Shown one piece after another: positions 1 to 7,174 of a DNA stretch of 9,997 bases. Every line of letters begins with the position of its first letter. The first letter of the stretch is position 1. The position numbers and the translations under genes were made by a program. Source of the stretch: Humisphaera sp. (GTDB lineage: Bacteria; Planctomycetota; Phycisphaerae; Tepidisphaerales; Tepidisphaeraceae); the NCBI GenBank assembly GCA_025351525.1, contig JANXVV010000379.1, positions 1-9,997 of the forward strand. The letters are read 5' to 3'. Under the pieces are notes generated by a model. That model saw only the letters and a list, made by a program, of their open reading frames with translations. It searched no databases and was not told the origin of the DNA.

Positions 1-296
1 CGGCAGTGAAACTGGCGACGGCCTTCATCCTGGAAAATGCCGGGCGGGGGATTCAAGTCCCTGAAGTTGCGGCCCATGTGAAAATGTCGCGCGCCTCGTT
101 GGAGCCTCGGTTCAAGCGGATCCTGGATCGCACCATTCACCAGGAAATTCAGCGGGTGCAGATGGAGCAGATGAAACGACTCCTTGTCAACAGCCCCAAC
201 CCCCTGAAACAGATTGCGATGGAGGCGGGCATGCTACGAATAAATTTACACACTCTCAGGATTACAACTGTCGCGTGCTCGCGCAGGGTCATTTAG
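1..296 (+). pseudogene. AraC/XylR-type transcriptional regulator, C-terminal DNA-binding fragment (5' cut by window, 3' decayed)
   Basis: The frame is open from the window edge, so the real start lies upstream; the GTG at 6 is only the first in-window candidate. The visible part has the first helix-turn-helix of an AraC domain (VPEVAAHVKMSRASLEPRFK) followed by the linker helix RTIHQEIQRVQMEQMKRLL, a wording typical of XylR-like regulators of plant-sugar genes in planctomycetes. The match runs through PLKQIAMEAG and then stops abruptly near 230. The expected second helix-turn-helix (AGF...Y.S..FR...G.TP) is replaced by about 20 unrelated residues and a stop at 294-296. Losing half of the DNA-binding domain should abolish normal function, so I call it a broken gene. 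The following remnants on the same strand suggest it once controlled a carbohydrate-use locus. The family call is good; the specific inducer is unknown. Confidence 0.75.
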
Positions 297-323
297 ATGG
301 ACTTATGGACTTCAGGTGAACCT

Positions 324-932
324 ATGTCGCGAGTTCGACTATTCCTCTTCCTGTCTGCCTTCATGGCCCTCTTCTCGCACCCGGCATGGGGCGCGCTGAA
401 GGTTGACATCAACCCCGACAACAATCGCAAAGACGTGTTGACCGTCGGCTTCGAGAACTGGGCCGTCAAGGTGGGGCCGACGGCGTCGGCGGAGTTCAAC
501 GGCATCAAGGTGACGCTTCGCAAAGTAGGTTCCCAGGGCACCGGATTGGCGATCGGTTGGTGGAAAGGCGGGTTGGATGATGGGGTCACGAAGGCAAACG
601 ACGGTGCCTACGTGAAAGACGGCAATTGAGGCGGTCAGTTGGAAATGGTCCCGAGCGGTTTAACCCCCGGCCGGCACAATATCGTCACCTACCACAATTC
701 CGTCTGGGAACGGGAACTGAGTTCGTGCGTCATCGATGTGGATGGAACCATCAAGGTCAAGCGGGTTCAGCACCTGGCGTTTCCTGGCGCGGAAGGATAC
801 GGGCGCTTCGCCATCGGTCGTGCCGAACGCACGCGTTTCTTTATAAGGCCCGGCGTTTACGCCGGTTTGTGGTTTACCGAAGTAAACGCCGGGCTACATG
901 AGAAAAACGCGTGCCTTCGGCACAGCCGCTAA
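324..932 (+). pseudogene. Secreted pectate-lyase-like protein remnant with in-frame stop
   Basis: From the ATG at 324 the frame encodes a clear signal peptide (MSRVRLFLFLSAFMALFSHP, then AWG before ALKVDI), then a beta-rich exported region with GTGLAIGWWKGGLDDGVTKAN. A TGA at 627-629 stops it, but the same frame continues at once with GGQLEMV and HNIVTYHNSVWERE, so both halves are one former gene. Near 774-815 it reads LAFPGAEGYGRFA, the hallmark start of a bacterial pectate-lyase catalytic domain, then runs into a palindromic repeat and ends at 930-932. Almost the whole lyase domain is missing. The TGA sits in a Gly-rich stretch and is one base from GGA (Gly). I infer a former extracellular pectin-degrading enzyme destroyed by a nonsense mutation and a large deletion. 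The identity of the N-terminal domain is not certain; the lyase motif is distinctive. Confidence 0.72.
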
Positions 933-935
933 AAA
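812..935. repeat. Long imperfect palindrome, two nested repeat types
   Basis: The central arms are exact 13-mers, 848-860 (GCCCGGCGTTTAC) and 882-894 (its reverse complement). Outside these, 817-838 is a degraded inverted copy of 904-927, which carries GCGTGCCTTCGGCACAGCC. The outer arm is the same repeat found twice, in opposite orientation, at 7175-7248. The element sits exactly where the pectate-lyase similarity ends, so it marks or caused the break. The RNA would fold into a long hairpin. No transposase is present. Confidence 0.75.
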
Positions 936-1015
936 TGACGGGATACTGAATCTGAATCGTTCCAGTAGCTCTCGTCGTTTTTAAATAGTGATCCTTTTAT
1001 CGATTGAAGATCGCC

Positions 1016-1715
1016 ATGAACCAACCCATTGACGCTCCATCCGCACCCTCGGCTTCGCGCTCTTCAGCCGTGCGCGTCAACTACAAATGGTCGGTCGTAT
1101 TGATGCTCTGGTTCGCCTGCTTTCTCAACTACGGCGATCGCCAAGCCATTTCGGCGGTCTTTCCCAAGCTCAAAGAGGAATTTGGTTTCAACAAAGTTCA
1201 GTTGGGATTGATCGGATCGGCGTTCAGGTGAGCGTATGCCATCGGCGCGCCGGTCGCCGGTTATGTGGGAGACAGGCTGCGCCGAAAGAATCTCATTCTC
1301 GGTGGGTGTCTATTCTGGAGCTTCGTCACGGTGACAACCGGATGGTGCGGGCGACTCACCTGCCCTCGCGCCGTTCACCGTGTACGATTCCAACATCTTC
1401 GCATCCGTTTTCGACGCGATCGAGCTGCGGGCGCGATCTACCGCCGCCGGAATCATGAATACAGTCGGGTGGGGAGGCGGAGCGATGGGTCCGCTCGTGG
1501 TGGGCTGGTTCGCACGGCATGGACGATATGCCACGGAAGTGGACAACATGAGCCACGCCATTGCGGGCACGTGCCTGATCTATCTCATGGGTGCCGCACT
1601 ACTTCTCGTGGCGGCGTTCGTTTTCGCGGGGCGGGATCTCCCCGCAGGCGATCGCGGTTGCTGCACTATGCCACGGACGAGACCGCGCGAACCTGACCGA
1701 TCGAAGCGGGGATGA
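1016..1715 (+). pseudogene. MFS permease remnant (ACS/hexuronate-transporter-like), in-frame stop plus internal deletion
   Basis: From the ATG at 1016 the N-terminus has a short hydrophilic tail and a first membrane helix ending in the signature NYGDRQAISAVFPKLKEEFG, typical of the anion:cation symporter branch of the major facilitator superfamily. A TGA at 1229-1231 interrupts the frame, but the same frame resumes directly with AYAIGAPVAGYVGDRLRRKN, the conserved loop between helices 2 and 3; it replaces what is probably a Trp (TGG). Around 1353-1367 the similarity jumps to another frame and to the C-terminal part of the protein (PFTVYDSNIFASVFDAIE, then the last helices GWGGGAMGPLVVGWF and IAGTCLIYLMGAALLLVAAF). 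The middle helices are gone. The nominal stop at 1713-1715 overlaps the end of the convergent kinase gene; real homology probably ends near 1640. A stop, a frame change and loss of about half the helices make it non-functional. The substrate, perhaps sugar acids, is inferred from neighbours only. Confidence 0.82.
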
Positions 1716-2589
1716 CGGTTGGATGCGGGTGGGTCAACCCGTAGTGCATCACTTCCAGACGGCGGGCGACTTCCCCGATGTCACCGGGCCGCTTTGCAGC
1801 CGCCGTTCGGCAGCAATCCATCACGAGATGCGACAGCGGTTCCGGGACACGCGGGTTGATTTCATGCGGGGAAGGGATTTTTGAGTCCACGAGGAAACTG
1901 TTTTCAGATCGCTTGATCGTGAAGAGCGTCGGGATTTTCTGACCGGTCAGACCCCAGTACATGGTCGCGCCGAAATTGAAAATATCAGTCCGCTGCACTA
2001 CCGGTTCGCAGCGCACCTGCTCGGGCGAAATGTAATCCGGAGTGCCTTGGATGCGCTCTTTGACAGTGCCGCATTTGCAGGCTTGACCGAAGTCGATGAG
2101 CGTTACGGTGCCGGCTTCACCGATAAGGATGTTGTTGGGTTTAAGGTCGCAGTGGACGTACCCCAGATGGTGCAGGGCGGCCAGCGCCTGGGCCGTGCCG
2201 ATGAAGACCGAAACCATATCCGCCATGCGCTCGGGCGGGCGGGTGTCGAGCGGTGTGCCGTTGACCAGTTCCATAATCAAAGCCGCATCGGTCACTTTTC
2301 GGAACAAAGTTTTGTTGATCTTCAAATCGAGCGATTTGCGCAGGCCGGGATGATTGAAATGACTGCTCACCTCGAACTCGGCCTCAAGCTGCTCGATGAA
2401 ACGGATGTCTTTTTCTTCCTTACGGACGACGTGCTTCAGCGCGAAAAGTTTATGGGTCACCGGTTCGCTCACGACGTAAATGCGGCTGCCGGCCCCTTCG
2501 CCGAGGAACTCGACGACATCGTATCCGAACAGATGGCGCGGCATCGTCGAGGCGTTGAACGCGGATTTAGAAAACTGTGTTGCGCTCAT
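1666..2589 (-). CDS. Hanks-type Ser/Thr protein kinase, compact cytoplasmic, non-RD
   Basis: This 307-residue protein is little more than a eukaryotic-like kinase domain, with no membrane helix or sensor domain. Seen in order (numbered from the ATG): Gly-rich loop LGEGAGSRIY (29-38), ATP-anchoring Lys in FALKHV (52), catalytic loop HCDLKPNNIL (146-155) with catalytic Asp148, Lys150 and Asn153, DFG (166-168), GTPDYISPEQ as P+1 and APE-type segment (183-192), DIFNFG (helix F) and the late KRPGD Arg. All residues for phosphotransfer are present, but the Arg of HRD is Cys, which puts it among non-RD kinases that often do not depend on activation-loop phosphorylation. I prefer the ATG at 2589 because GGTGA lies seven bases upstream; a GTG at 2604 would add five residues. 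It follows the FHA-ATPase gene on the same strand after 183 bases. Its 3' end converges on the MFS remnant. Targets are unknown; the FHA-bearing neighbour or a protein bound by it is the obvious candidate. Confidence 0.93.
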   Translation of the reverse strand: MSATQFSKSAFNASTMPRHLFGYDVVEFLGEGAGSRIYVVSEPVTHKLFALKHVVRKEEKDIRFIEQLEAEFEVSSHFNHPGLRKSLDLKINKTLFRKVTDAALIMELVNGTPLDTRPPERMADMVSVFIGTAQALAALHHLGYVHCDLKPNNILIGEAGTVTLIDFGQACKCGTVKERIQGTPDYISPEQVRCEPVVQRTDIFNFGATMYWGLTGQKIPTLFTIKRSENSFLVDSKIPSPHEINPRVPEPLSHLVMDCCRTAAAKRPGDIGEVARRLEVMHYGLTHPHPTVIPASIGQVRAVSSVA

Positions 2590-2772
2590 AAATAAATCAC
2601 CCACGGTCCCAACTGCATTGGTTATTCCAGCGATATCTACTCCTCATAACGGCTTTCGTGCATGATTGTTGGCGAGTTTTAGAAATGTTTTTCGTTTAAA
2701 TTGAGACGGGGATGGGGTCGCACTCCGCATGATCGATGCAATCCGCAATCTCAATCGCACGAATCGGTCATG
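2590..2772. other. Intergenic spacer between secretion ATPase and kinase
   Basis: The spacer separates two minus-strand genes. I see a GGTGA Shine-Dalgarno for the kinase at its left edge and AT-richer sequence around 2675-2705. I find no convincing sigma-70 boxes and no hairpin followed by a U-run. Whether the kinase has its own promoter or is read from the ATPase transcript cannot be decided from the sequence. Confidence 0.4.
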
Positions 2773-4713
2773 CTATTTCCCCACCGCCGACTCAATTTCT
2801 TCCAGTGAAACCAGTCCATCGGCCACCAGTTGATAGCCGCTCTGCTCAAGCGAGATAAATTTGTTGCCGTTCAGCACCTTTTTGATCCCCTCCATGGTGC
2901 GGTTGGTTACGATCACATCGCGCAGTTCATCGGTGGTTTGCAGCAGTTCAAAGAAAGCGCGACGGCCCGCGAAACCGGTGCCCAGGCAACGCGCGCAGCC
3001 TTTGGGTTCAAAGATGTCGGTCACACCCTCCGAGGCCAGCCGCATCTTGTCCAGATCTTCGGCGGTGGCTTTGACGGGCCGTTTGCAGAACTGGCACAGT
3101 TGCCGCACCAGTCGTTGCGCGATGACGACGTGGAGCCCTTGCGCGACCAGATAAGGTTCGACGCCCAGATCGAGCAGCCGAAAGATCGATCCGATGCTGT
3201 TGGTGGTGTGAACCGTCGAAAAAACCAGATGCCCGGTGATGGCGGCCTGCATGGCGATGCGGGCGGTTTCGGAGTCGCGAATTTCACCGACGAGGATCGC
3301 GTCCGGGTCTTGCCGAAGCACCGAACGCAGCAGGGTGGAGAAGGTTTTGTCCTGCGCCTCATCGACCTGAATCTGCGTCACGCCTTCCAACTGCACCTCA
3401 ACCGGGTCTTCAATCGTCACCACGTTTTTCCGGCCAAGGTCGCTGCTGCGCACCAGCGAATAGAGCGTGGTGGTTTTACCGGAACCGGTCGGGCCGCACA
3501 CCAGCAACATGCCGGCTTCTTTTTGCAGTTCGTGTTTGACGGAATCGAGCATCCATTTTGGAAGCTGAAGATTGTCGATCTTCAGCGGTGCATTGGCGGC
3601 GTCGAACACCCGCACCACCAACTTCTGCCCGAACATCGCCGGGGCATAGCTGACGCGGTAATCGGCCCGCCGAAAGCCAACGGTTCGGCCACCGAGCGCA
3701 CCCGGAATCTTGGCGGCAAAATGCCCTTCCTGCACACTGGTTCGTTGCGAAATATCGATGTCGCTGAGCACCTTGACCAGCGCCGAGAGTCGGATGCCGA
3801 TTTCATTGGGGACTTTGGAGACATCGACCATCATGCCATCAATACGGATGCGAAGCTGGTAGTAATCGGTCTTGGGTTCCAGGTGAACATCCGTCGCCCG
3901 CGTGCGCGAACAGATCAGCAGCAGCAGGCGGAGAATATCGACCGCTTCGCGCTTCGTCTTTTTCTTTTTGACGGCGTCTTTGCCCGCATCTTTCGCAGGT
4001 TCTTTGCCGGCTGCGTGCATCACCTGTCCCCGCGCGCTGATGAGCGCAATATCTACTTCGCTGAAAGATTTTTCAGGGAGTGAGTCGGCGAGCGCTTCCA
4101 GCGTGACCTCGAAAGTGGCCGCATCTCCCCCGCCTTCGGGGGGTTCATCCGATTCAAATGAGATCAGTTCCGATTCAGCCTTCCCCTTGTTGCCGCCGGT
4201 TAGCTTCCCCTTACTTTTTAAATCATTGGGCCGCGACGGTTCCGGTGATGAATCCACCTCCATTTGGATCGGCGCATCATCGTCATCCACCACTTCAACC
4301 AGATCCTCTTCGGAAAGCGTTTCGATCTCCTCGAAATCGCTGTAATCCTCAATCACTTCCAACCCCTCATCCAACTCCAGCACATCCTCCACCTGCGGCG
4401 CCTTTGCCGCTTGCGGCTTAGCCGAAGGATCCACCACCACCAGCCGCGTGCTCCCGATCTGCACCACCTGTCCCGGATTTAACGGCGTGGTACTGACCCG
4501 CTTTCCCCCCATCATCGTCCCATTGCTCGAATTGAGATCGCGAACCACCCAGCCTCCCGCGCGCGATTCCAAGACGCAGTGAAACCGGCTGGCCATCAGA
4601 TCGGCCAACACCAGCTTGTTGTCCACATGCCGTCCGATCGTCAAAGGTTGCGGTCCCAATGGAACTTGCTGCTTCCCCTGCGGGGTGGTAATTTCGAGGT
4701 AGGGCCCTTGCAT
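2773..4713 (-). CDS. FHA-domain-fused GspE/PilB-family secretion or pilus ATPase
   Basis: This 646-residue cytoplasmic protein has three parts. Residues 1-95 are a forkhead-associated domain with its phosphothreonine-binding residues: IGR (26-28), SRFH (42-45) and NSSNG (61-65). Residues 105-258 are a low-complexity linker, strongly acidic at first and ending in a Lys run (KKKKTKR). Residues 259-646 are a type II secretion/type IV pilus ATPase: ATDVHLEP and RIRIDG of the N2 domain, Walker A GPTGSGKTTT (407-416), Asp box TIEDPVE (433-439), Walker B ILVGEIRDSETA (473-484), His box ITGHLVFSTVHTTN (492-505), and four Cys (540, 543, 573, 576) forming the zinc site of GspE-type enzymes. The usual N1 domain, which docks on the inner-membrane partner, is absent and FHA stands in its place. 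The family's hexamers hydrolyse ATP to drive pseudopilus or pilus assembly; no pilin, GspF or secretin gene is in view. The start has no clear Shine-Dalgarno but fits the FHA fold. The next gene is a Ser/Thr kinase, which could supply the FHA ligand (inference). Confidence 0.95.
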   Translation of the reverse strand: MQGPYLEITTPQGKQQVPLGPQPLTIGRHVDNKLVLADLMASRFHCVLESRAGGWVVRDLNSSNGTMMGGKRVSTTPLNPGQVVQIGSTRLVVVDPSAKPQAAKAPQVEDVLELDEGLEVIEDYSDFEEIETLSEEDLVEVVDDDDAPIQMEVDSSPEPSRPNDLKSKGKLTGGNKGKAESELISFESDEPPEGGGDAATFEVTLEALADSLPEKSFSEVDIALISARGQVMHAAGKEPAKDAGKDAVKKKKTKREAVDILRLLLLICSRTRATDVHLEPKTDYYQLRIRIDGMMVDVSKVPNEIGIRLSALVKVLSDIDISQRTSVQEGHFAAKIPGALGGRTVGFRRADYRVSYAPAMFGQKLVVRVFDAANAPLKIDNLQLPKWMLDSVKHELQKEAGMLLVCGPTGSGKTTTLYSLVRSSDLGRKNVVTIEDPVEVQLEGVTQIQVDEAQDKTFSTLLRSVLRQDPDAILVGEIRDSETARIAMQAAITGHLVFSTVHTTNSIGSIFRLLDLGVEPYLVAQGLHVVIAQRLVRQLCQFCKRPVKATAEDLDKMRLASEGVTDIFEPKGCARCLGTGFAGRRAFFELLQTTDELRDVIVTNRTMEGIKKVLNGNKFISLEQSGYQLVADGLVSLEEIESAVGK

Positions 4714-4874
4714 TTAAACCGATCTGCAACCAATTCGCTTCGCTGACTTCCGACGAACGTCTGCCTTTGACGCCGCACGATACCGGAAGTTCGTCAATCA
4801 TAAGGGCAGGAAGGGAGGATGCAAAATAGACTTCGCTTGCAACGACCGGCTTCCGCGAATACAAGGTTTGAATC
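4714..4874. promoter_or_regulatory. Divergent intergenic region (ATPase and MCE gene promoters expected)
   Basis: The 161 bases separate divergent start codons, so both promoters should lie here unless transcription begins inside a gene. AAGG at 4863-4866 is a usable Shine-Dalgarno, eight bases before the GTG at 4875. I cannot point to confident -35 and -10 boxes or an operator on either strand. Confidence 0.45.
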
Positions 4875-5924
4875 GTGCGCGGCGCGCGGCGAGAAAGATC
4901 TCTGACCTGGAGAAGTTTGTCGCTGTTCCGAAAAAATCTCATGGTGGGAGCGACCGTCCTCGCCAGCCTGACTTTACTGGGGGTGCTCATGCTGAAGTTC
5001 GGCGCGCTCCCCGCCCAATGGTTTGGGCCGGCACGGTTATTGGTCGAGCTGCATGTCGCGCGCGCGGATGGGTTGAGTCCGGGATCCGCCGTCAGCTACC
5101 TGGGCGTGACGGTCGGGAATATCAGCAAACTTCGAAGATCGGCGGATCAGACGCAGGTCGTCATCGAAACATTGATCGACGCCGCCAACCCGCCCCCGGC
5201 GAATGTGGTGGGACGGATACGTTCCCAAATTGTCGGGGGTGGATCGAACGTGAGTCTGGAAGTGCCGGACGGCAAGCCTGAAGGCCATCTGAAGGCCCAC
5301 GCGAGTATCCCCACGCAGTTTGTCGGCATCGATCTGCTGCCTCCGGAGTTTGCAATGCTCGCCACGGAATTGCGGGTGACCGTTCAGCAGGTTCGCGAAG
5401 CAAAACTGACTGAACATTTGGATCAAACTCTGGCGACCTTTCGCATGCAAGCTGAAAAGGCCGGGAAATTGATCGAGTCGCTGGATGGGGCCGTCAGCGA
5501 TCCGAAGCTGCGCGATGATTTGAAGGCCTCGATCGCCAACTTCCGCACCGCCACCGATTCAGCCACGCGGGTCGGCACCAACCTCGAAAAATTCAGCACC
5601 ACTCTCGAAAAGCTCGGCGACAATCTCACCAGCGTCACCGCTAACGCCAACGCCAGTATCACGAAGACGCAGGGGCATATCGACGGACTGGCCAGACAGA
5701 TGGACGATCGGCTGATGCAGGTGAGTAAACTGCTGGAGCAGTTCCAGTCGATCGCCGGCAAAGTCGACCAGGGAAAAGGCACGGCCGGGATGCTCATCAA
5801 CGATGCCAAGCTCTATGAAAGTCTGGTGGATACGTCTAAAGAGTTGAATCTGACGATCACGGATTTGAAATTGCTGGTGAAACAATGGACGGATGAAGGG
5901 GTTTATATCAAGTTGAATAAGTAG
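4875..5924 (+). CDS. MCE/MlaD-family membrane-anchored lipid-transport protein
   Basis: The 349-residue protein has a basic N-terminus (RRERSLTWRSLSLFRK), one membrane helix at about 22-42 and an MCE domain at about 54-131 (LLVELHVARADGLSPGSAV, then LGVTVGNISKLR, ending GGGSNVSLEV). A long helical, Ala/Thr/Gln-rich coiled-coil region follows (about 160-298) and a C-terminal motif GKGTAGMLINDAKLYESL (300-317) that recurs in MlaD-like proteins. MCE proteins form periplasmic hexameric rings that pass phospholipids or other hydrophobic substrates between membranes, normally with a MlaE permease and MlaF ATPase. Neither partner is nearby, so they would be encoded elsewhere. The GTG start is supported by AAGG eight bases upstream; the next ATG (4941) falls within the membrane helix and lacks a ribosome site. 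It is transcribed away from the FHA-ATPase gene. The family call is secure; the substrate is unknown. Confidence 0.93.
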   Translation: MRGARRERSLTWRSLSLFRKNLMVGATVLASLTLLGVLMLKFGALPAQWFGPARLLVELHVARADGLSPGSAVSYLGVTVGNISKLRRSADQTQVVIETLIDAANPPPANVVGRIRSQIVGGGSNVSLEVPDGKPEGHLKAHASIPTQFVGIDLLPPEFAMLATELRVTVQQVREAKLTEHLDQTLATFRMQAEKAGKLIESLDGAVSDPKLRDDLKASIANFRTATDSATRVGTNLEKFSTTLEKLGDNLTSVTANANASITKTQGHIDGLARQMDDRLMQVSKLLEQFQSIAGKVDQGKGTAGMLINDAKLYESLVDTSKELNLTITDLKLLVKQWTDEGVYIKLNK

Positions 5925-5997
5925 AGTGGTGGATAAATTTCGTCATTCGTAATTTTTCCAAACCTCCACTATTATTTGCCGCACACCGCCGATCCCC

Positions 5998-6001
5998 GGA
6001 G
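5998..6001 (+). promoter_or_regulatory. Shine-Dalgarno deciding the binding-protein start
   Basis: GGAG lies seven bases before the ATG at 6009. It favours this start over a codon at 5976 in the same frame, which would put a hydrophilic stretch in front of the signal peptide. Confidence 0.75.
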
Positions 6002-6008
6002 TTACATC

Positions 6009-7127
6009 ATGCGCATTCGTCTATCGCTGTTGCTTACCGCATTCCTGGTCGTCGCCCGCGCACCGGCGCAGGAAATCGTCATCGGTGAATACGGCTCTCT
6101 CACCGGCGGTACGGCGACGTTTGGCATCAGCACCGACGAAGGCGTCAAACTGGCGGTCGATGAAATCAATGCCAGGGGCGGGGTGCTGGGGAAGAAGGTG
6201 CGGGTGGTGGTCGTCGACGATCAATCCAAGCCGGAAGAGGCGGTGACGGCGGTGCAGAAACTGATCACGCAGGATCATGTCGTGGCGGTGATCGGTGAGG
6301 TGGCGAGCAGCCGATCGCTGGCGGCGGCGCCGGTGTGCCAGCGGGCGAAAATCCCGATGATCTCGCCTTCCAGCACCAACCCGAAAGTCACCAGAGTCGG
6401 CGATTATATCTTCCGCACCTGCTTCATCGATCCGTTCCAGGGCGCGGCGATGGCGAACTTTGCCCTCAAGGATTTGAAGCTCAAAAAATTCGCGATTCTC
6501 TATGATGTGAAGAACGATTACAGCGTGGGCCTTCGCGAATTTTTCAGCAACACGGTGAAACAGAACGGCGGCGAGATCGTCGCGGACGAAAGCTATGGCG
6601 AAGGGGACAGCGATTTCAAAGCACAGCTCACGAAAATCAAAAGCACTCAACCCGATGCGATTTACTGCCCGGGGTACTACACCGAAGTGGGTTTGATTTG
6701 TCGTCAGGCCCGGGAGCTGGGCATCCATATTCCGCTGATGGGCGGCGACGGGTGGGACAGCGATAAGACATTTGAAATCGGTCGCGATGCGGTGAATGGT
6801 TGCTTCTTCACCAATCACTATTCGCCCGACGAAGACAGGCCGGCAGTGAAATTATTCGTCGAAACCTATAAGAAAAAATATAACGGCAAAACTCCCGATG
6901 CGATGGCCATCCTCGGCTACGACGCGATGAATCTGCTCTGCACCTCAATTCAGAAAGCCGGCGGCACGAAGGGCAAGGCAATTCGACAGGCGTTGGCGGA
7001 GACGAAGGAATTCCCCGGTGCCAGCGGGTTGCTCACGATCGACGCCGAGCGAAATGCGCAGAAGCCGATTGTGGTTTTGAAGATCGAGGGTGGGAAGACG
7101 AAGTTTGTGACCAGTATCAAACCGTGA
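6009..7127 (+). CDS. livJ: Branched-chain-amino-acid-type ABC transporter, periplasmic substrate-binding protein
   Basis: The 372-residue product begins with a signal peptide (MRIRLSLLLTAFLVVARAPA, cut probably before QE). It has no lipobox Cys, so it should be a free periplasmic protein. The mature part is a type I periplasmic binding fold of the Leu/Ile/Val (Peripla_BP_6) family: IVIGEYGSLTGGTATFGIS at the first strand, INARGGVLGKKVRVVVVDD, VIGEVASSRSLAAAP in the hinge-proximal lobe, IPMISPSSTNPKVT, then QPDAIYCPGYYTEVG and the C-terminal PDAMAILGYDAMNLL. Length is normal for the family. LivH and LivM permeases follow on the same strand after a 173-base spacer holding a hairpin repeat, so it is the first gene of an importer locus. 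The ligand cannot be told from sequence: branched-chain amino acids, other amino acids, amides or urea are all served by this family. Confidence 0.93.
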   Translation: MRIRLSLLLTAFLVVARAPAQEIVIGEYGSLTGGTATFGISTDEGVKLAVDEINARGGVLGKKVRVVVVDDQSKPEEAVTAVQKLITQDHVVAVIGEVASSRSLAAAPVCQRAKIPMISPSSTNPKVTRVGDYIFRTCFIDPFQGAAMANFALKDLKLKKFAILYDVKNDYSVGLREFFSNTVKQNGGEIVADESYGEGDSDFKAQLTKIKSTQPDAIYCPGYYTEVGLICRQARELGIHIPLMGGDGWDSDKTFEIGRDAVNGCFFTNHYSPDEDRPAVKLFVETYKKKYNGKTPDAMAILGYDAMNLLCTSIQKAGGTKGKAIRQALAETKEFPGASGLLTIDAERNAQKPIVVLKIEGGKTKFVTSIKP

Positions 7128-7174
7128 GAGTCTTCGTCATCCTGAAATACTCCTTGCCTCGGAGTTTGTGATTT

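Noticed and set aside
627..1231. Two in-frame TGA codons (627-629, 1229-1231), suggesting TGA recoding or selenoproteins
   Set aside because: TGA is the ordinary stop of livJ, livH and livM here. The two TGA codons fall in genes with other lesions, at sites fitting Gly and Trp, and I see no selenocysteine-type stem-loop after them.
2047..2595. Long plus-strand frames opposite the kinase (2047-2595) and ATPase (2830-4083)
   Set aside because: They are antisense shadows of strongly supported genes, with no recognisable domain and low-complexity products typical of high-GC opposite strands.
4418..4990. Minus-strand frame spanning the divergent spacer
   Set aside because: It overlaps both the FHA domain coding region and the MCE start, shows no domain, and lacks a ribosome site.
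5924..5970. Possible hairpin after the MCE gene (AGTGG and CCACT)
   Set aside because: Only five pairs with a loop of over 30 bases and no T-run after it; too weak for a terminator.
6021..6818. Minus-strand 265-codon frame inside livJ
   Set aside because: The product is His/Arg-rich without family signatures, and the plus-strand gene has complete domain support.
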